Origin: Citreimonas sp042096055
Lineage (GTDB): Bacteria; Pseudomonadota; Alphaproteobacteria; Rhodobacterales; Rhodobacteraceae
DNA length: 64,000 nucleotides
Assembly: GCF_042096055.1 (NCBI RefSeq)
Contig: NZ_JBELMH010000002.1
Location: 1-64,000 of the forward strand
Reading direction: 5' to 3'
The translations under genes were made by a program, and so were the position numbers. The notes beneath the pieces were generated by a model, which was not told where the DNA came from, searched no databases, and saw only the letters and a program-made list of their open reading frames with translations. Below, one piece after another: positions 34,317 through 43,312 of the stretch. Positions within the stretch are counted from its first letter, which is position 1. The number at the start of each line of letters is the position of its first letter.

Positions 34317-34666
34317 GGGGCGGGCCGGTCGGTGAACCGCCGCACGGCAAGGAACGTGCCCACGGCTGCCAGCATGGACAGGGCGGTCGAGAGGCCGAGA
34401 ACGATCGACAGCGTCAGCCAGTCGGCGACGAGGATGTCGAGGTTGGCGACCACGCCGACCCCGGCGGGCACGAACAGCAGCGACAGGTTGGCGAGGATCA
34501 CGCTGACGGTCGGGCGCAGCGCCTCGATCAGCGATGGCCGCAACGCGACCAGCACCAGCAGCAGCGCAAGGCCGGCGACGGGCCCGGGAATCGGCAGCCC
34601 GGCGCCGCGCATCGCGACCTCGCCGACCAGCTGACAGCCCAGAAGGAGGGCGAGGGCGAACAGCAT
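34313..34666 (-). CDS. lrgA: LrgA/CidA family membrane protein
   Basis: 117-residue holin-like protein with four hydrophobic helices and the family start LLLGCQLVGEV…GLPIPGPVAGLALLL. It partners LrgB. The two genes form an operon starting near 34666. It may control cell lysis or carbon overflow; which of these applies in this organism is unknown. Confidence 0.9.
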   Translation of the reverse strand: MLFALALLLGCQLVGEVAMRGAGLPIPGPVAGLALLLVLVALRPSLIEALRPTVSVILANLSLLFVPAGVGVVANLDILVADWLTLSIVLGLSTALSMLAAVGTFLAVRRFTDRPAP

Positions 34667-34809
34667 GTCTGGGCTCCATCCGGCGGGGTTCGGCGCACGC
34701 TATCGGGGTGGCAGCGGCGATGGCAACAGGGCGGCGTGTGGATGGGGGCGCCGGGATGTCTCTTTGGCGACCGGATGGGCAGGGCGGCGCGCCGGTGGCG
34801 ATGCGGGTG

Positions 34810-34855
34810 TGGCGCGCCTCTGGCGAGGATAAATTGGCGCGCCTCTGGCGACGAT
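34810..34855. repeat. Direct repeat upstream of the ABC exporter gene
   Basis: Two copies of a 21-bp unit, TGGCGCGCCTCTGGCGA then G or C then GAT, at 34810-34830 and 34835-34855 (period 25), with AAAT between them. A looser third copy may lie at 34757-34776. They occupy the 236-bp space between divergent lrgA and the exporter. Possible regulatory array or tandem duplication; nothing more can be said. Confidence 0.6.
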
Positions 34856-34902
34856 GGCGGGCGCGTGCTACCCGCATCGCACGCAAAAGCCGGCAGAAGC
34901 GC

Positions 34903-36606
34903 ATGATCCGACAATTCGCCGAGTATTACCGCCCGTGGAAGGGCCTGTTCTGGCTCGACTTCGGCAGCGCCGTGGTGTCGGGGCTGATGGAGATCGCCTT
35001 TCCGCTGGCGATCAAGCTGTTCATCGACGTGCTGCTGCCGCGCGGCGACCTGACGCTGACGATCCTCGCCGCGGTCGGCCTGGTCCTGATCTACGCGTTC
35101 AACGCGGGGCTCACGGCGATCGTGACCTACTGGGGCCACATGCTGGGCATCAACATCGAGACCGAGATGCGCCGCCGTGCCTTCGACCAGCTGCAGCGGC
35201 TGTCGTTCTCGTATTTCGACAAGGTCCGCACCGGCAAGCTGGTGGCCCGCGTGACGCGCGACCTGGAAGAGATCGGCGAGGTCGCGCATCACGGCCCCGA
35301 GGACCTGTTCGTCGCGGTGATGACCTTCGTCGGCGCCTTCGTGATGATGCTGACGATCAACGTCGAACTGGCGCTGATCACTGCCGGGATCGTGCCGGTC
35401 TGCGTCGCCATCGTGATGGTCTTCGGCGGGCGGATGACGCGGACCTGGCGGTCGATCTACGCCCGCGTCGCCGACTTCAACGTGCGGCTGGAAGAGAACG
35501 TCGGCGGCATCCGCGTGGTGCAGGCCTTCGCCAACGAGGACCACGAGAAGACGCTGTTCGCCCGCGACAACGCGCGCTACCGCGACACCAAGCTGTCGGC
35601 CTACAAGGTGATGGCCGCGTCGACCACGCTCAACTACATGGGCATGCGCTTCGTGCAGGTCGCGGTGATGGTGGTGGGCGCGGTCTTCGTGCTGAACGGC
35701 GCGCTGACCACCGGCGGTTACGTCGCGTTCCTGCTGCTGGTCAGCCTGTTCTTCCGCCCGCTCGAGAAGATCGCCGCGGTGATCGAGCTCTATCCCCGCG
35801 GCATCGCCGGGTTCCGCCGCTATCTCGAGCTGATGGACCTGCGCCCTGACGTCGAGGATCGACCGGACGCGGCCGAGGCGCCCGCTTTCGAGGGGCGCGT
35901 GACCTTCGACGGCGTGACCTTCGGCTACGCCGCCGATCGGCCCGTGCTGGGCGAGGTGACGCTGGACGTGGCGCCGGGCGAGACGGTGGCCTTCGTCGGG
36001 CCGTCGGGAGCGGGCAAGACCTCGCTCCTGTCGCTGGTGCCGCGCTTCTACGAGCCGCAATCGGGGCGGATCCTGATCGACGGGCAGGACATCGCGGGGA
36101 TGAGCCTGCGCTCGCTGCGGCGGCAGGTGGGCATCGTCAGCCAGGACGTGTTCCTGTTCGGCGGCACGCTGCGCGAGAACATCGCCTACGGCCGGCTGGA
36201 CGCGACCGAGGACGAGATCCGCGACGCCGCCGCCAAGGCGCGGCTGTCCGAGATGATCGCCGACCTGCCCGAGGGGCTGGACACGGTGGTGGGCGAACGC
36301 GGCGTGACGCTGTCGGGCGGGCAGAAGCAGCGCGTGGCGATCGCGCGCATCTTCCTGCGCAACCCGCCGATCCTGATCCTGGACGAGGCGACCTCGGCGC
36401 TGGACACCGAGACCGAGCGCAAGATCCAGGCCTCGCTGGCGGAGTTGTCGCGCGGACGCACCACGCTGGTGATCGCGCACCGGCTGGCCACCGTGCGGGA
36501 CGCCACGCGCATCGCGGTGATGGAGGCCGGGCGGATCACCGAGACCGGCACCCATGCCGAGCTGCTGGCACGCGGCGGGCGCTACGCGCGGCTCGCCGCC
36601 GCGTAG
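34903..36606 (+). CDS. ABC exporter, fused permease and ATPase
   Basis: 567-residue half-transporter: a six-helix exporter domain (about 10-300) and an ATPase domain with Walker A GPSGAGKTS (about 366-374), the Q-loop, LSGGQKQR (about 466-473) and Walker B ILILDEATS. The organisation fits MsbA-like lipid or drug/peptide exporters, with homodimer function. Substrate unknown. The ATG at 34903 (MIRQFAEYYRPW) is chosen because the longer frame is low-complexity. It is adjacent to the iron uptake operon but separated by an operator, so it may or may not be linked to it. Confidence 0.9.
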   Translation: MIRQFAEYYRPWKGLFWLDFGSAVVSGLMEIAFPLAIKLFIDVLLPRGDLTLTILAAVGLVLIYAFNAGLTAIVTYWGHMLGINIETEMRRRAFDQLQRLSFSYFDKVRTGKLVARVTRDLEEIGEVAHHGPEDLFVAVMTFVGAFVMMLTINVELALITAGIVPVCVAIVMVFGGRMTRTWRSIYARVADFNVRLEENVGGIRVVQAFANEDHEKTLFARDNARYRDTKLSAYKVMAASTTLNYMGMRFVQVAVMVVGAVFVLNGALTTGGYVAFLLLVSLFFRPLEKIAAVIELYPRGIAGFRRYLELMDLRPDVEDRPDAAEAPAFEGRVTFDGVTFGYAADRPVLGEVTLDVAPGETVAFVGPSGAGKTSLLSLVPRFYEPQSGRILIDGQDIAGMSLRSLRRQVGIVSQDVFLFGGTLRENIAYGRLDATEDEIRDAAAKARLSEMIADLPEGLDTVVGERGVTLSGGQKQRVAIARIFLRNPPILILDEATSALDTETERKIQASLAELSRGRTTLVIAHRLATVRDATRIAVMEAGRITETGTHAELLARGGRYARLAAA

Positions 36607-36656
36607 GCATTTCCCGCCGCGCGGGGTCTTGCGGGCGGCGCCGATGTCTGTGAAAC

Positions 36657-36683
36657 CAATCCTGATAGAACTTATCGGGATTG
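36657..36683. promoter_or_regulatory. Candidate iron-uptake operator, site 1
   Basis: Imperfect 27-bp inverted repeat with arms CAATCCTGATA and TATCGGGATTG around a 5-bp centre, eight bases upstream of the iron ATPase ATG. The half TTATCGGGATTG recurs at 43337-43361 and 44333-44362 in front of the receptor and exb-tonB. It also contains TGA-N9-TCG, close to the TGA-N9-TCA iron box of alphaproteobacteria. Being so near the start codon it would act as a repressor site or overlap the promoter. Confidence 0.55.
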
Positions 36684-36690
36684 TGCCGGC

Positions 36691-37491
36691 ATGGAGACCA
36701 GCCCCCAGCCAGACGGCCGGATCGCCGTCCGCGGCCTGAGCGTGCGCCGCGGCGCGGTGCAGGCGTTGCGCGGCGTCGACCTCGACGTGGCGCCCAGTGC
36801 AATGACCGCGCTGCTGGGGCGCAACGGCTGCGGCAAGTCCACGCTGCTCAAGACCATCGCGCGCATCCTGCCCGCGGCCGGGGGCACGATCGAGATCGAC
36901 GGCACGCCGCTTGATCGCTTGTCGCCCCGCGCGGCGGCGCGGCGCATGGCGCTGCTGCCGCAATCGCCGATCCTGCCCGAAGGGATGCGCGTGCGCGACC
37001 TGGTGGCGCAGGGCCGGCATCCGCATCGCGGGCTGGTACGCCACTGGTCGCCCGCCGACGACGCCGCGATCGCCGACGCGATGCAGGCGACCGACGTGGC
37101 GCAATTCGCCGACCGTCCGCTCGAGGCGCTGTCGGGCGGCCAGCGGCAGCGCTGCTGGATCGCGATGACGCTGGCGCAGGACACGCCGATCCTGCTGCTG
37201 GACGAGCCGACGACATATCTGGACCTGTCCGTGCAGCTCGAGATCATGGGCCTGCTCGCGCGGCTGGCGCGCGCGGGGCGCACGGTGCTGGTGGTCCTGC
37301 ACGAGCTGAACCTGGCCGCCGCCTTCGCCGACCGGATCGTGATGATGCGCGACGGTCGGATCGATGCGGCGGGTCCGCCCGAGGCGGTGATCACCGCGCC
37401 GGTGCTGTCGCGCGTCTTCGGGCTGGACGCGCGGGTGATCGCCGACCCCGAGACCGGCCGCCCCGTCTGCCTGCCGCGGACGGCGGCATGA
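36691..37491 (+). CDS. Iron-siderophore ABC transporter ATPase (FecE/FepC type)
   Basis: 266-residue ATPase: Walker A GRNGCGKST (about 44-52), SGGQRQR (about 148-154), Walker B ILLLDEPTTYLD, and the D-loop. It resembles FecE/FepC/FhuC proteins that energise cobalamin/siderophore importers. It starts an operon of five genes with ATGA/GTGA overlaps. The substrate is a ferric siderophore (inference from the TonB and FhuF neighbours). Confidence 0.93.
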   Translation: METSPQPDGRIAVRGLSVRRGAVQALRGVDLDVAPSAMTALLGRNGCGKSTLLKTIARILPAAGGTIEIDGTPLDRLSPRAAARRMALLPQSPILPEGMRVRDLVAQGRHPHRGLVRHWSPADDAAIADAMQATDVAQFADRPLEALSGGQRQRCWIAMTLAQDTPILLLDEPTTYLDLSVQLEIMGLLARLARAGRTVLVVLHELNLAAAFADRIVMMRDGRIDAAGPPEAVITAPVLSRVFGLDARVIADPETGRPVCLPRTAA

Positions 37492-38468
37492 GCGCGCGGG
37501 CGCTGTTCTGGCCGGCCGGGCTGGGCCTGCTGCTGGTCGCGCTGGCCTGGCATCTCGGCGCCGGGGCGCATGCGGTGCCTGTGCGCTCGGTGATCCCGAC
37601 GCTGCTGGCGGGCGGCGACAGCTACGAGGCCGCCGTGATCGCCGAGATCCGCCTGCCGCGCGCGCTGGGCGCGATGCTGGCGGGCGCCGCGCTGGCGGCG
37701 GCGGGCGCGCTGATGCAGGGCGCCACGCGCAACCCGCTGGCCGAGCCGGGGCTGTTCGGTCTGCTGGCAGGCGCCGCGCTTGCGGTTGTCGCGGGGCAGG
37801 GGGTGTTCGGCCTCGGCGCGCCGACGCTGTTGCCTTTGCTGGCCGCGGCGGGCGCGCTGGGCGGAGCGCTGATGGTCTGGGCCCTGACGGCTGCCGCGGG
37901 CGGTGGCGCGGGCATGCTGACGCCGGTGCTGGCCGGGGCGGCGGTGACGGCGTTCCTGGCGGCGCTGACGATGCTGCTGAACCTGCTCGACCAGCGCGGG
38001 TTCGAGGATCTGCGCATCTGGCTGTCGGGATCGCTGGCGGGCCTTCGGATGCCGGTGGTGGCGCTGGTGGCGCCCTGGGCGCTGGCCGGGCTGGTGGCGG
38101 CGCTGATCGCGGCGCCCAAGCTGACCGTGCTGTCGCTGGGCGACGAGGCCGCGCACGCGCTGGGCGTGCCGGTCGCGCGCATCCGCGCGCTGGCGCTGGC
38201 CGCCGTGGTCGTGCTGACGGCGAGCGCGGTCGCATTGGCCGGGCCGCTCGCCTTCGTCGGGCTGACCGTGCCGCACGCCGCGCGGCTGCTGATCGGCACG
38301 GACTATGCGCGGCTGCTGCCGGCGAGCGTGGTGCTGGGCGCGATCTACCTGCTGGCGGCCGACACGCTGGGGCGGACGGTGATCGCACCGGCCGAGGTCT
38401 CGACCGGGATCCTGACCGCGCTGGTGGGCGCGCCGGTCTTCGTGCTGCTGCTGCGAGCGCGGGCATGA
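37488..38468 (+). CDS. FecCD-family siderophore permease 1
   Basis: 326-residue BtuC/FecCD-type inner-membrane permease with about ten helices and the conserved RLPRALGAMLAGAALAAAG segment (about 55-73) plus the GPLAFVGLTVPHAARLL motif (about 248-264). It overlaps the ATPase and the second permease by four bases each. Two distinct permeases suggest a heterodimeric importer like FecC-FecD. Confidence 0.93.
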   Translation: MSARALFWPAGLGLLLVALAWHLGAGAHAVPVRSVIPTLLAGGDSYEAAVIAEIRLPRALGAMLAGAALAAAGALMQGATRNPLAEPGLFGLLAGAALAVVAGQGVFGLGAPTLLPLLAAAGALGGALMVWALTAAAGGGAGMLTPVLAGAAVTAFLAALTMLLNLLDQRGFEDLRIWLSGSLAGLRMPVVALVAPWALAGLVAALIAAPKLTVLSLGDEAAHALGVPVARIRALALAAVVVLTASAVALAGPLAFVGLTVPHAARLLIGTDYARLLPASVVLGAIYLLAADTLGRTVIAPAEVSTGILTALVGAPVFVLLLRARA

Positions 38469-39511
38469 GCGTGCTGCGCGCCTCGGGGATGGGCCATCGC
38501 GTGGCATTCGAGGTGCCTGCGCGCGGCGCCGCCATGCTGGCAGCGCTGGTCGGGGCGATCGGCGCGCTGCTGCTGGCGAGCCTCGCGCTGGGCAGCGCCG
38601 ACGTGGGCCTGGGTGACGCGCTGGCGGCGCTGGTCGGCACCGCGTCCGAGCGGGCGGACCTGGTCGCGACCGAGTTCCGCCTGCCGCGCGCGCTGACCGC
38701 GCTGCTGGCGGGCGGGTTGCTGGCGCTGTCGGGCGCGCTGCTGCAGGGCACCACGCTGAACCCGCTGGCCGACCCCGCGCTGGTCGGCGTCAGCCAGGGC
38801 GCGGGGTTGGCGGTGATCGTGCTGGCGGTGCTGGTGCCGGCGGCGCCGGATGCGTGGCGCGCGCCGGCGGCGTTCGGTGGCGGCATGGCGGCCGCGGCGG
38901 CGATCCTGTGCCTGACGGGCATCCGCGCGGGCGGGGCGCAGACGCGGTTCCTGCTGACCGGCATCGGCCTTGCCGCCTTCCTGACCGCGATGACCACGGC
39001 GCTGCTGACCTACGGCCGCATCTCGGACGCGCACGAGGCGCTGGGCTGGCTGGCCGGGTCGGTGCGCTCGGCCTCTTGGGACGAGGTGCAGCGCAGCGCC
39101 CTGGCCACTGTCGCGGCGCTGGCGATCTGCGTTCTGGCCGCGCGGCCGCTGGCGGCGCTGCGGCTGGGCGACGATCTGGCCGCCAGCCTTGGTCACCGCG
39201 TGACTCGCGCGCGCACCGGGCTGCTTCTGGCGTCGGTCGCGCTGGCATCGGCGTCGGTGTCGGTCGTGGGACCGGTCGCCTTCGTCGGCCTGCTGGCGCC
39301 GCATGCCGCGCGGCGGCTGGCGCGCACCGGGCCGGGGCTGCACCTGGCGCTGACCTGGGCCGTGGGCGCGTGCCTGGCCGCCGGCGCCGACCTGGCCGGA
39401 CGCACCGCGTTCGGTCCCGTGCAGGTGCCCGCCGGGCTGGTGACCGCGCTGGTCGGCGCGCCCTGTTTCGCCCTGCTCATGCTACGAACCCACCGCAAGG
39501 AGACGCCATGA
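38465..39511 (+). CDS. FecCD-family siderophore permease 2
   Basis: 348-residue permease of the same family (RLPRALTALLAGGLLALSG near 74-92, GPVAFVGLLAPHAARRLAR near 266-284). It is longer at the N-terminus than permease 1. Its stop TGA overlaps the binding protein ATG. Together they would form the heterodimeric channel. Confidence 0.93.
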   Translation: MSVLRASGMGHRVAFEVPARGAAMLAALVGAIGALLLASLALGSADVGLGDALAALVGTASERADLVATEFRLPRALTALLAGGLLALSGALLQGTTLNPLADPALVGVSQGAGLAVIVLAVLVPAAPDAWRAPAAFGGGMAAAAAILCLTGIRAGGAQTRFLLTGIGLAAFLTAMTTALLTYGRISDAHEALGWLAGSVRSASWDEVQRSALATVAALAICVLAARPLAALRLGDDLAASLGHRVTRARTGLLLASVALASASVSVVGPVAFVGLLAPHAARRLARTGPGLHLALTWAVGACLAAGADLAGRTAFGPVQVPAGLVTALVGAPCFALLMLRTHRKETP

Positions 39512-40461
39512 TCCGCACATCCCTTGTCGCCGCGCTCGGGCTGCTGGCCGTGCCGGCACTCGCGCAGGACTTTCCCCTGACCATCGATCACAAGTTCGGC
39601 GAGGCGGTCATCGACGAGGCCCCCGAGCGGGTGGCGAGCCTCGATTTCTCGGGCGCCGACGACCTGCTGGCGCTGGGCGTGCAGCCGGTGGCGCTGCGCC
39701 ACTGGTACGGCGATTTCGAGGGCGCGCTTTGGCCCTGGGCCGCGCCCGCGCTGACGGGAGATCCGGTCGTGCTGCGCGGCGAAATCGACTACGAGAAGGT
39801 CGCCGCGTCCAATCCCGACGTGATCCTGGCGCTGTGGTCGGGCATCACCGAGGCCGATTACGAGCAACTGAGCCGCATCGCGCCGGTGGTGGCGGTGCCT
39901 GAGGGCGTCGGCGATTACGAGCTGCCGTGGGACGACCGCGCGCGCATCGCCGGCCGCGCGGTCGGGCGCGAGGACGAGGCCGAGGCGCAGATCGCCGCCA
40001 TCGAGGACCGGCTTGCCGCCACCGCCGACGCGCATCCCGATTGGGACGGCAGGACCGCCAGCGTCGCCTATGCCCTCAGCGGTACGCCCGGGGCCTACAC
40101 CTCGGCCGATATCCGGCCGCAGCTTCTGGCGCAGCTGGGGTTCGAGACACCGCCCGCCATCGACGCCGCAGCGTCCGCGGGCAACGCCTTCGCCGTCACG
40201 CTGAGCGAGGAGGCGCTGTCGACCCTCGACGCCGACGTGATCCTGTGGATCTCGACCGACGGCGACTTCGCGCCGGTCGAGGCGCTGGTGACGCGGCGAT
40301 TCCTTGGGGCAACGAAAGGCGGGCACGAGGTCTTTGCCGGGCCGCTGCTGAGCGGGGCGCTGTCGCATGCGTCGCTGTTGAGCCTGCCATACGCGCTGGA
40401 CCTGCTGGTCCCCGCGCTCGAGGCGGCGATGGCCGGCGACGGGCCGGTCGTGACCGAGTGA
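39508..40461 (+). CDS. Iron-siderophore periplasmic binding protein
   Basis: 317-residue helical-backbone metal receptor of the FecB/FhuD type. Signal peptide ends near ALA-Q (residue 20); then beta/alpha lobes with DEAPERVASLDFSGADDLLALG, ANPDVILALWSG-like segment SNPDVILALWSG and a C-terminal lobe. It delivers the ferric chelate to the permeases. It has no lipobox, so it is free in the periplasm. Confidence 0.92.
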   Translation: MIRTSLVAALGLLAVPALAQDFPLTIDHKFGEAVIDEAPERVASLDFSGADDLLALGVQPVALRHWYGDFEGALWPWAAPALTGDPVVLRGEIDYEKVAASNPDVILALWSGITEADYEQLSRIAPVVAVPEGVGDYELPWDDRARIAGRAVGREDEAEAQIAAIEDRLAATADAHPDWDGRTASVAYALSGTPGAYTSADIRPQLLAQLGFETPPAIDAAASAGNAFAVTLSEEALSTLDADVILWISTDGDFAPVEALVTRRFLGATKGGHEVFAGPLLSGALSHASLLSLPYALDLLVPALEAAMAGDGPVVTE

Positions 40462-41048
40462 GCGTCGCCTTCACCCTGGCGACGACGGGCGCCGTCGCGG
40501 ACGATCTGGTGGCGCTGAACGCGCGCGTGCTGCCGGGCATGACGCGGCGCGATCACGCGGCCTGGGTGATGAACGTGCTGGCGCATGTGGTGGGCCCGGT
40601 GCTGGCGCGCTGGGATGCCGAGGGCCGGTCGCTGGCCGCCGTCGGCGGCGAAGACGTCGCCCTGGTCGCGCGGGTGGTGCCCGAGGGGCGCGTGGATTTC
40701 GAGATCGCCGCGACCGCACCCCCGGTGACGGCGCCGGTGACCGCGCCCGCGGCAGCGATCGCGGTGGCGCGGCTGTTCGCGCCGTCGGTTAACGCGCTGG
40801 CCTATGGCGGACCGCTGGCACCGCGCGCGCTGTGGCGGATCGCGGGCGATGGCCTCGCCTGGGGCTGGATGCAGGCCGGACGGCCGGACCGCGCGCGCGA
40901 CGTGCTTGGCCGCTACGGCGCACCCTTCGCCAACCGGCAGTTGCAAGTGGCCGCCGATCGCGTCGCCCGGCGCGGCGGCTGCTGCCGCTACCTGTCGGTC
41001 TCGGGCGAAACCTGCGCCAATTGCCCGCTGCGCAAGGATGCGGCGTAG
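40458..41048 (+). CDS. FhuF-like siderophore ferric reductase
   Basis: 196-residue protein ending with CCRYLSVSGETCANC (C175, C176, C186, C189), the [2Fe-2S] site of FhuF-type reductases that release iron from cytosolic ferric siderophores. The spacing is CC-x9-C-x2-C against x10 in E. coli FhuF. The start is GTG at 40458, overlapping the binding protein stop (GTGA). It ends the operon, followed by a terminator. Function is inferred from the motif and the operon. Confidence 0.85.
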   Translation: MSVAFTLATTGAVADDLVALNARVLPGMTRRDHAAWVMNVLAHVVGPVLARWDAEGRSLAAVGGEDVALVARVVPEGRVDFEIAATAPPVTAPVTAPAAAIAVARLFAPSVNALAYGGPLAPRALWRIAGDGLAWGWMQAGRPDRARDVLGRYGAPFANRQLQVAADRVARRGGCCRYLSVSGETCANCPLRKDAA

Positions 41049-41062
41049 CCCCGAAAACGAAG

Positions 41063-41090
41063 AAGGACGCCCCCGAAGAGGCGCCCTTTT
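41063..41090 (+). terminator. Terminator after the iron import operon
   Basis: AAGGACGCC/GGCGCCCTT stem with one mismatch, 8-nt loop and TTTT tail, between the convergent fhuF-like and receptor genes. Confidence 0.75.
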
Positions 41091-41111
41091 CCCTGCTGTA
41101 GGGGTTTGCCC

Positions 41112-43244
41112 TCAGAATGACTTGGTCACGCCCAGGCTGACCACGCGGCCTTCGCCCTGCCAGCACGAGGACGTGCCGAAGGACGTCTGGCAGCTTGCGG
41201 TGTAGCGTTCGTCCGTCAGGTTGGTGACGTTGATATCCGCGGTCCAGTCGCGGGCGAAGTCCCAGGTCGCGCCGGCGTCCAGCAGCCAGCCGCCGTCGAC
41301 GTCCAGCGTGTTGGCGTTGTCGGCGTAGCTGTCGCCGCGATACCGCGCGCTGGCGCGCAGTTCCAGTTCGGGGAAGGCCAGCGGCGTGTAGGCCACGTTC
41401 AGCGAGCCGAACTGCTCGATCACCGATTGCGGCGTCTTGCCCTCGATGGTCGGATCGTCGTCGAAGTCCACGATCTCGACGTCGAGGTTGGTGTACGCGG
41501 CGCCCAGCCGGACGCTGTCGCTGACCTGCCAGTCTGCCTCGATCTCGAACCCGCGCGAGCGCAGCGCGCCCAGGGTGCGGCTGTCGAAGGTGCCCGAGTT
41601 GACCAGCGACTGCGACACGTTCTCGCGCCGGATGTCGAAGGCCGAGAGCGTGATCAGCGACGCGTCGTTGGGCTGCCACTTCACGCCGACCTCGACCTGG
41701 CGGCCGGTTTCGGGGTCGGCATCCTCGGACGCGGCGCCCAGGGCCTGCGGGTTGAAATAGGTGCCGACGGTCGCGTAGGGCGTCACGTTTCCGATCTCGC
41801 GCGCCAGCGCCAGGCGCCAGGTGAAGGCGTCGTCCTGCCGGTCGAGGTCGGTGCCAAGTTCGTCGTCGAAGGACGACCAGACGGTGTCGTAGCGCGCGTT
41901 CACGGTGCCGATCCAGCCGTCGCCCCAGCGCACCTGGTCCTGCGCGTAAAGGCCGATCTGGTCCTGCACGCGCACGCCGTCGATGTAGGGAGAGCCGACC
42001 GCCGGCTGATCGTCGCCGTAATCCGGATCCTCGGGGTCGAGCGGCGTGCCGAAGGCGAAGGACTGCTCTTCGTCCAGCCGGTAGCGGCGCATGTCGAGGC
42101 CGACCAGCAGGTCGTGCGTCACGGCGCCGGTCGCCACCTCGCGGGTGAAGCGCAGGTCGTTCTGGGCGATCGTGGCATAGCTGTCATGCGCGAAGACGAA
42201 GCGCGACACGTCGGCGCCGGGCACGGGCACCTGCCCGCTGGTGAAGCCGTTGGGGTAGACGTAGAGCTCCTCGATATCGGCGTAGCCGAGGCGCAGCGTA
42301 TCGGTCATCTGCCAACCGCCGACGTCGCGGCGGTAGATGCCGGTGGCGATCAGCTGCTCGCGCTCGTACGCGTCCGAATCCGGGTCGCCGCCGTTGTAGT
42401 AGTCGTCGAAATAGCCGAAGGGCGCTTCCTTCTCGGTCCCGAAATAGGGCAGGAACTGGCCGCCCACGTGGTCCTGGTCCATCTGGGTGTAGCTGAGATG
42501 CAGCGTCAGCTTGCCGCCGTCGTCGAACGCCTTGGTGGCGCCGCCGTAGACCGTGCCCTCGACCCCCGGATCGAACATGCCGTGGCCGTCCTGGCGCTGC
42601 AGCTTGCCGCCGACGCGGTACGACAGGTCGTCGCCGATCAGGCCGGCCGCCTCGCCCTGCACCCAGGCGCGGCCCTCGCTGTCGGCGCCGAAGGTCAAGG
42701 TGCGGCCTTCCGAGCCGTCGGGCAGCTTCGAGACATAGTTGACCACGCCGCCCGGGCTGGACGCGCCGTAGAGCATCGAGGCCGGGCCCTTCAGTACCTC
42801 GACCCGTTCGAGCAGGAACGGATCGACGTAGAACGTGCCGAACCCGTACGAGAACAGCGACAGCCCGTCCATGAACGCGCCGGTGTCGAACGAGTTGAAG
42901 CCGCGGATGTAAAACCAGTTGGTGTCGCTGTCATAGCCGTAAAGCTGCGCCTGCACGCCGGGCACGTCGCGCAGCACCTGGTCGACCTTGGCGGGGTTCT
43001 GACGCTCGAACGTCTCGCGGCCGACGACGCTGACCGATTGCGGCACCTCGGTGATCTCGGTCGCGGTCTTCATGCCCGACAGGGTGTTCGGATTGACGTC
43101 GTCGCCGACCGGCTCGGCGCCCTGTACCTCGAACGTGATCCGGCCGAGGTCGATCGCCTGCTCTTGCGCCAGGGCGGCCGGCGCCCCGGCCAGGATCGTC
43201 GTGGTGGCAAGCACCGCGCGTACGGCTGCGTTGCGTCGTGTCAT
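41112..43244 (-). CDS. TonB-dependent siderophore receptor
   Basis: 710-residue outer-membrane receptor: signal peptide (about 1-27, LATTTILAGAPAALA), TonB box/plug domain with ITEVPQSVSVVGRETFE (about 55-71), VPGVQAQLYG, YIRGFNSFDTGAFMDGL and GPASMLYGASSPGGVVNYVSK, then a 22-strand barrel ending in the outer-membrane C-terminal VSLGVTKSF. It resembles siderophore (FhuE/FoxA-like) receptors. The ATG at 43244 follows AAGGGG; a second possible ATG lies at 43262. It converges on the import operon and has a candidate operator upstream. Confidence 0.95.
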   Translation of the reverse strand: MTRRNAAVRAVLATTTILAGAPAALAQEQAIDLGRITFEVQGAEPVGDDVNPNTLSGMKTATEITEVPQSVSVVGRETFERQNPAKVDQVLRDVPGVQAQLYGYDSDTNWFYIRGFNSFDTGAFMDGLSLFSYGFGTFYVDPFLLERVEVLKGPASMLYGASSPGGVVNYVSKLPDGSEGRTLTFGADSEGRAWVQGEAAGLIGDDLSYRVGGKLQRQDGHGMFDPGVEGTVYGGATKAFDDGGKLTLHLSYTQMDQDHVGGQFLPYFGTEKEAPFGYFDDYYNGGDPDSDAYEREQLIATGIYRRDVGGWQMTDTLRLGYADIEELYVYPNGFTSGQVPVPGADVSRFVFAHDSYATIAQNDLRFTREVATGAVTHDLLVGLDMRRYRLDEEQSFAFGTPLDPEDPDYGDDQPAVGSPYIDGVRVQDQIGLYAQDQVRWGDGWIGTVNARYDTVWSSFDDELGTDLDRQDDAFTWRLALAREIGNVTPYATVGTYFNPQALGAASEDADPETGRQVEVGVKWQPNDASLITLSAFDIRRENVSQSLVNSGTFDSRTLGALRSRGFEIEADWQVSDSVRLGAAYTNLDVEIVDFDDDPTIEGKTPQSVIEQFGSLNVAYTPLAFPELELRASARYRGDSYADNANTLDVDGGWLLDAGATWDFARDWTADINVTNLTDERYTASCQTSFGTSSCWQGEGRVVSLGVTKSF

Positions 43245-43312
43245 CACTGTCCCCTTCGACATGGTTGTTGGCCGCGCGCACGCGAAGGCGCGGCGGCTTT
43301 TGATCCCGTCTG

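Noticed and set aside
34528..38997. Very long minus-strand open frame (about 1489 codons)
   Set aside because: It overlaps the well-supported exporter and iron operon on the other strand and has low-complexity Arg/Pro/His composition typical of GC-rich shadow frames.
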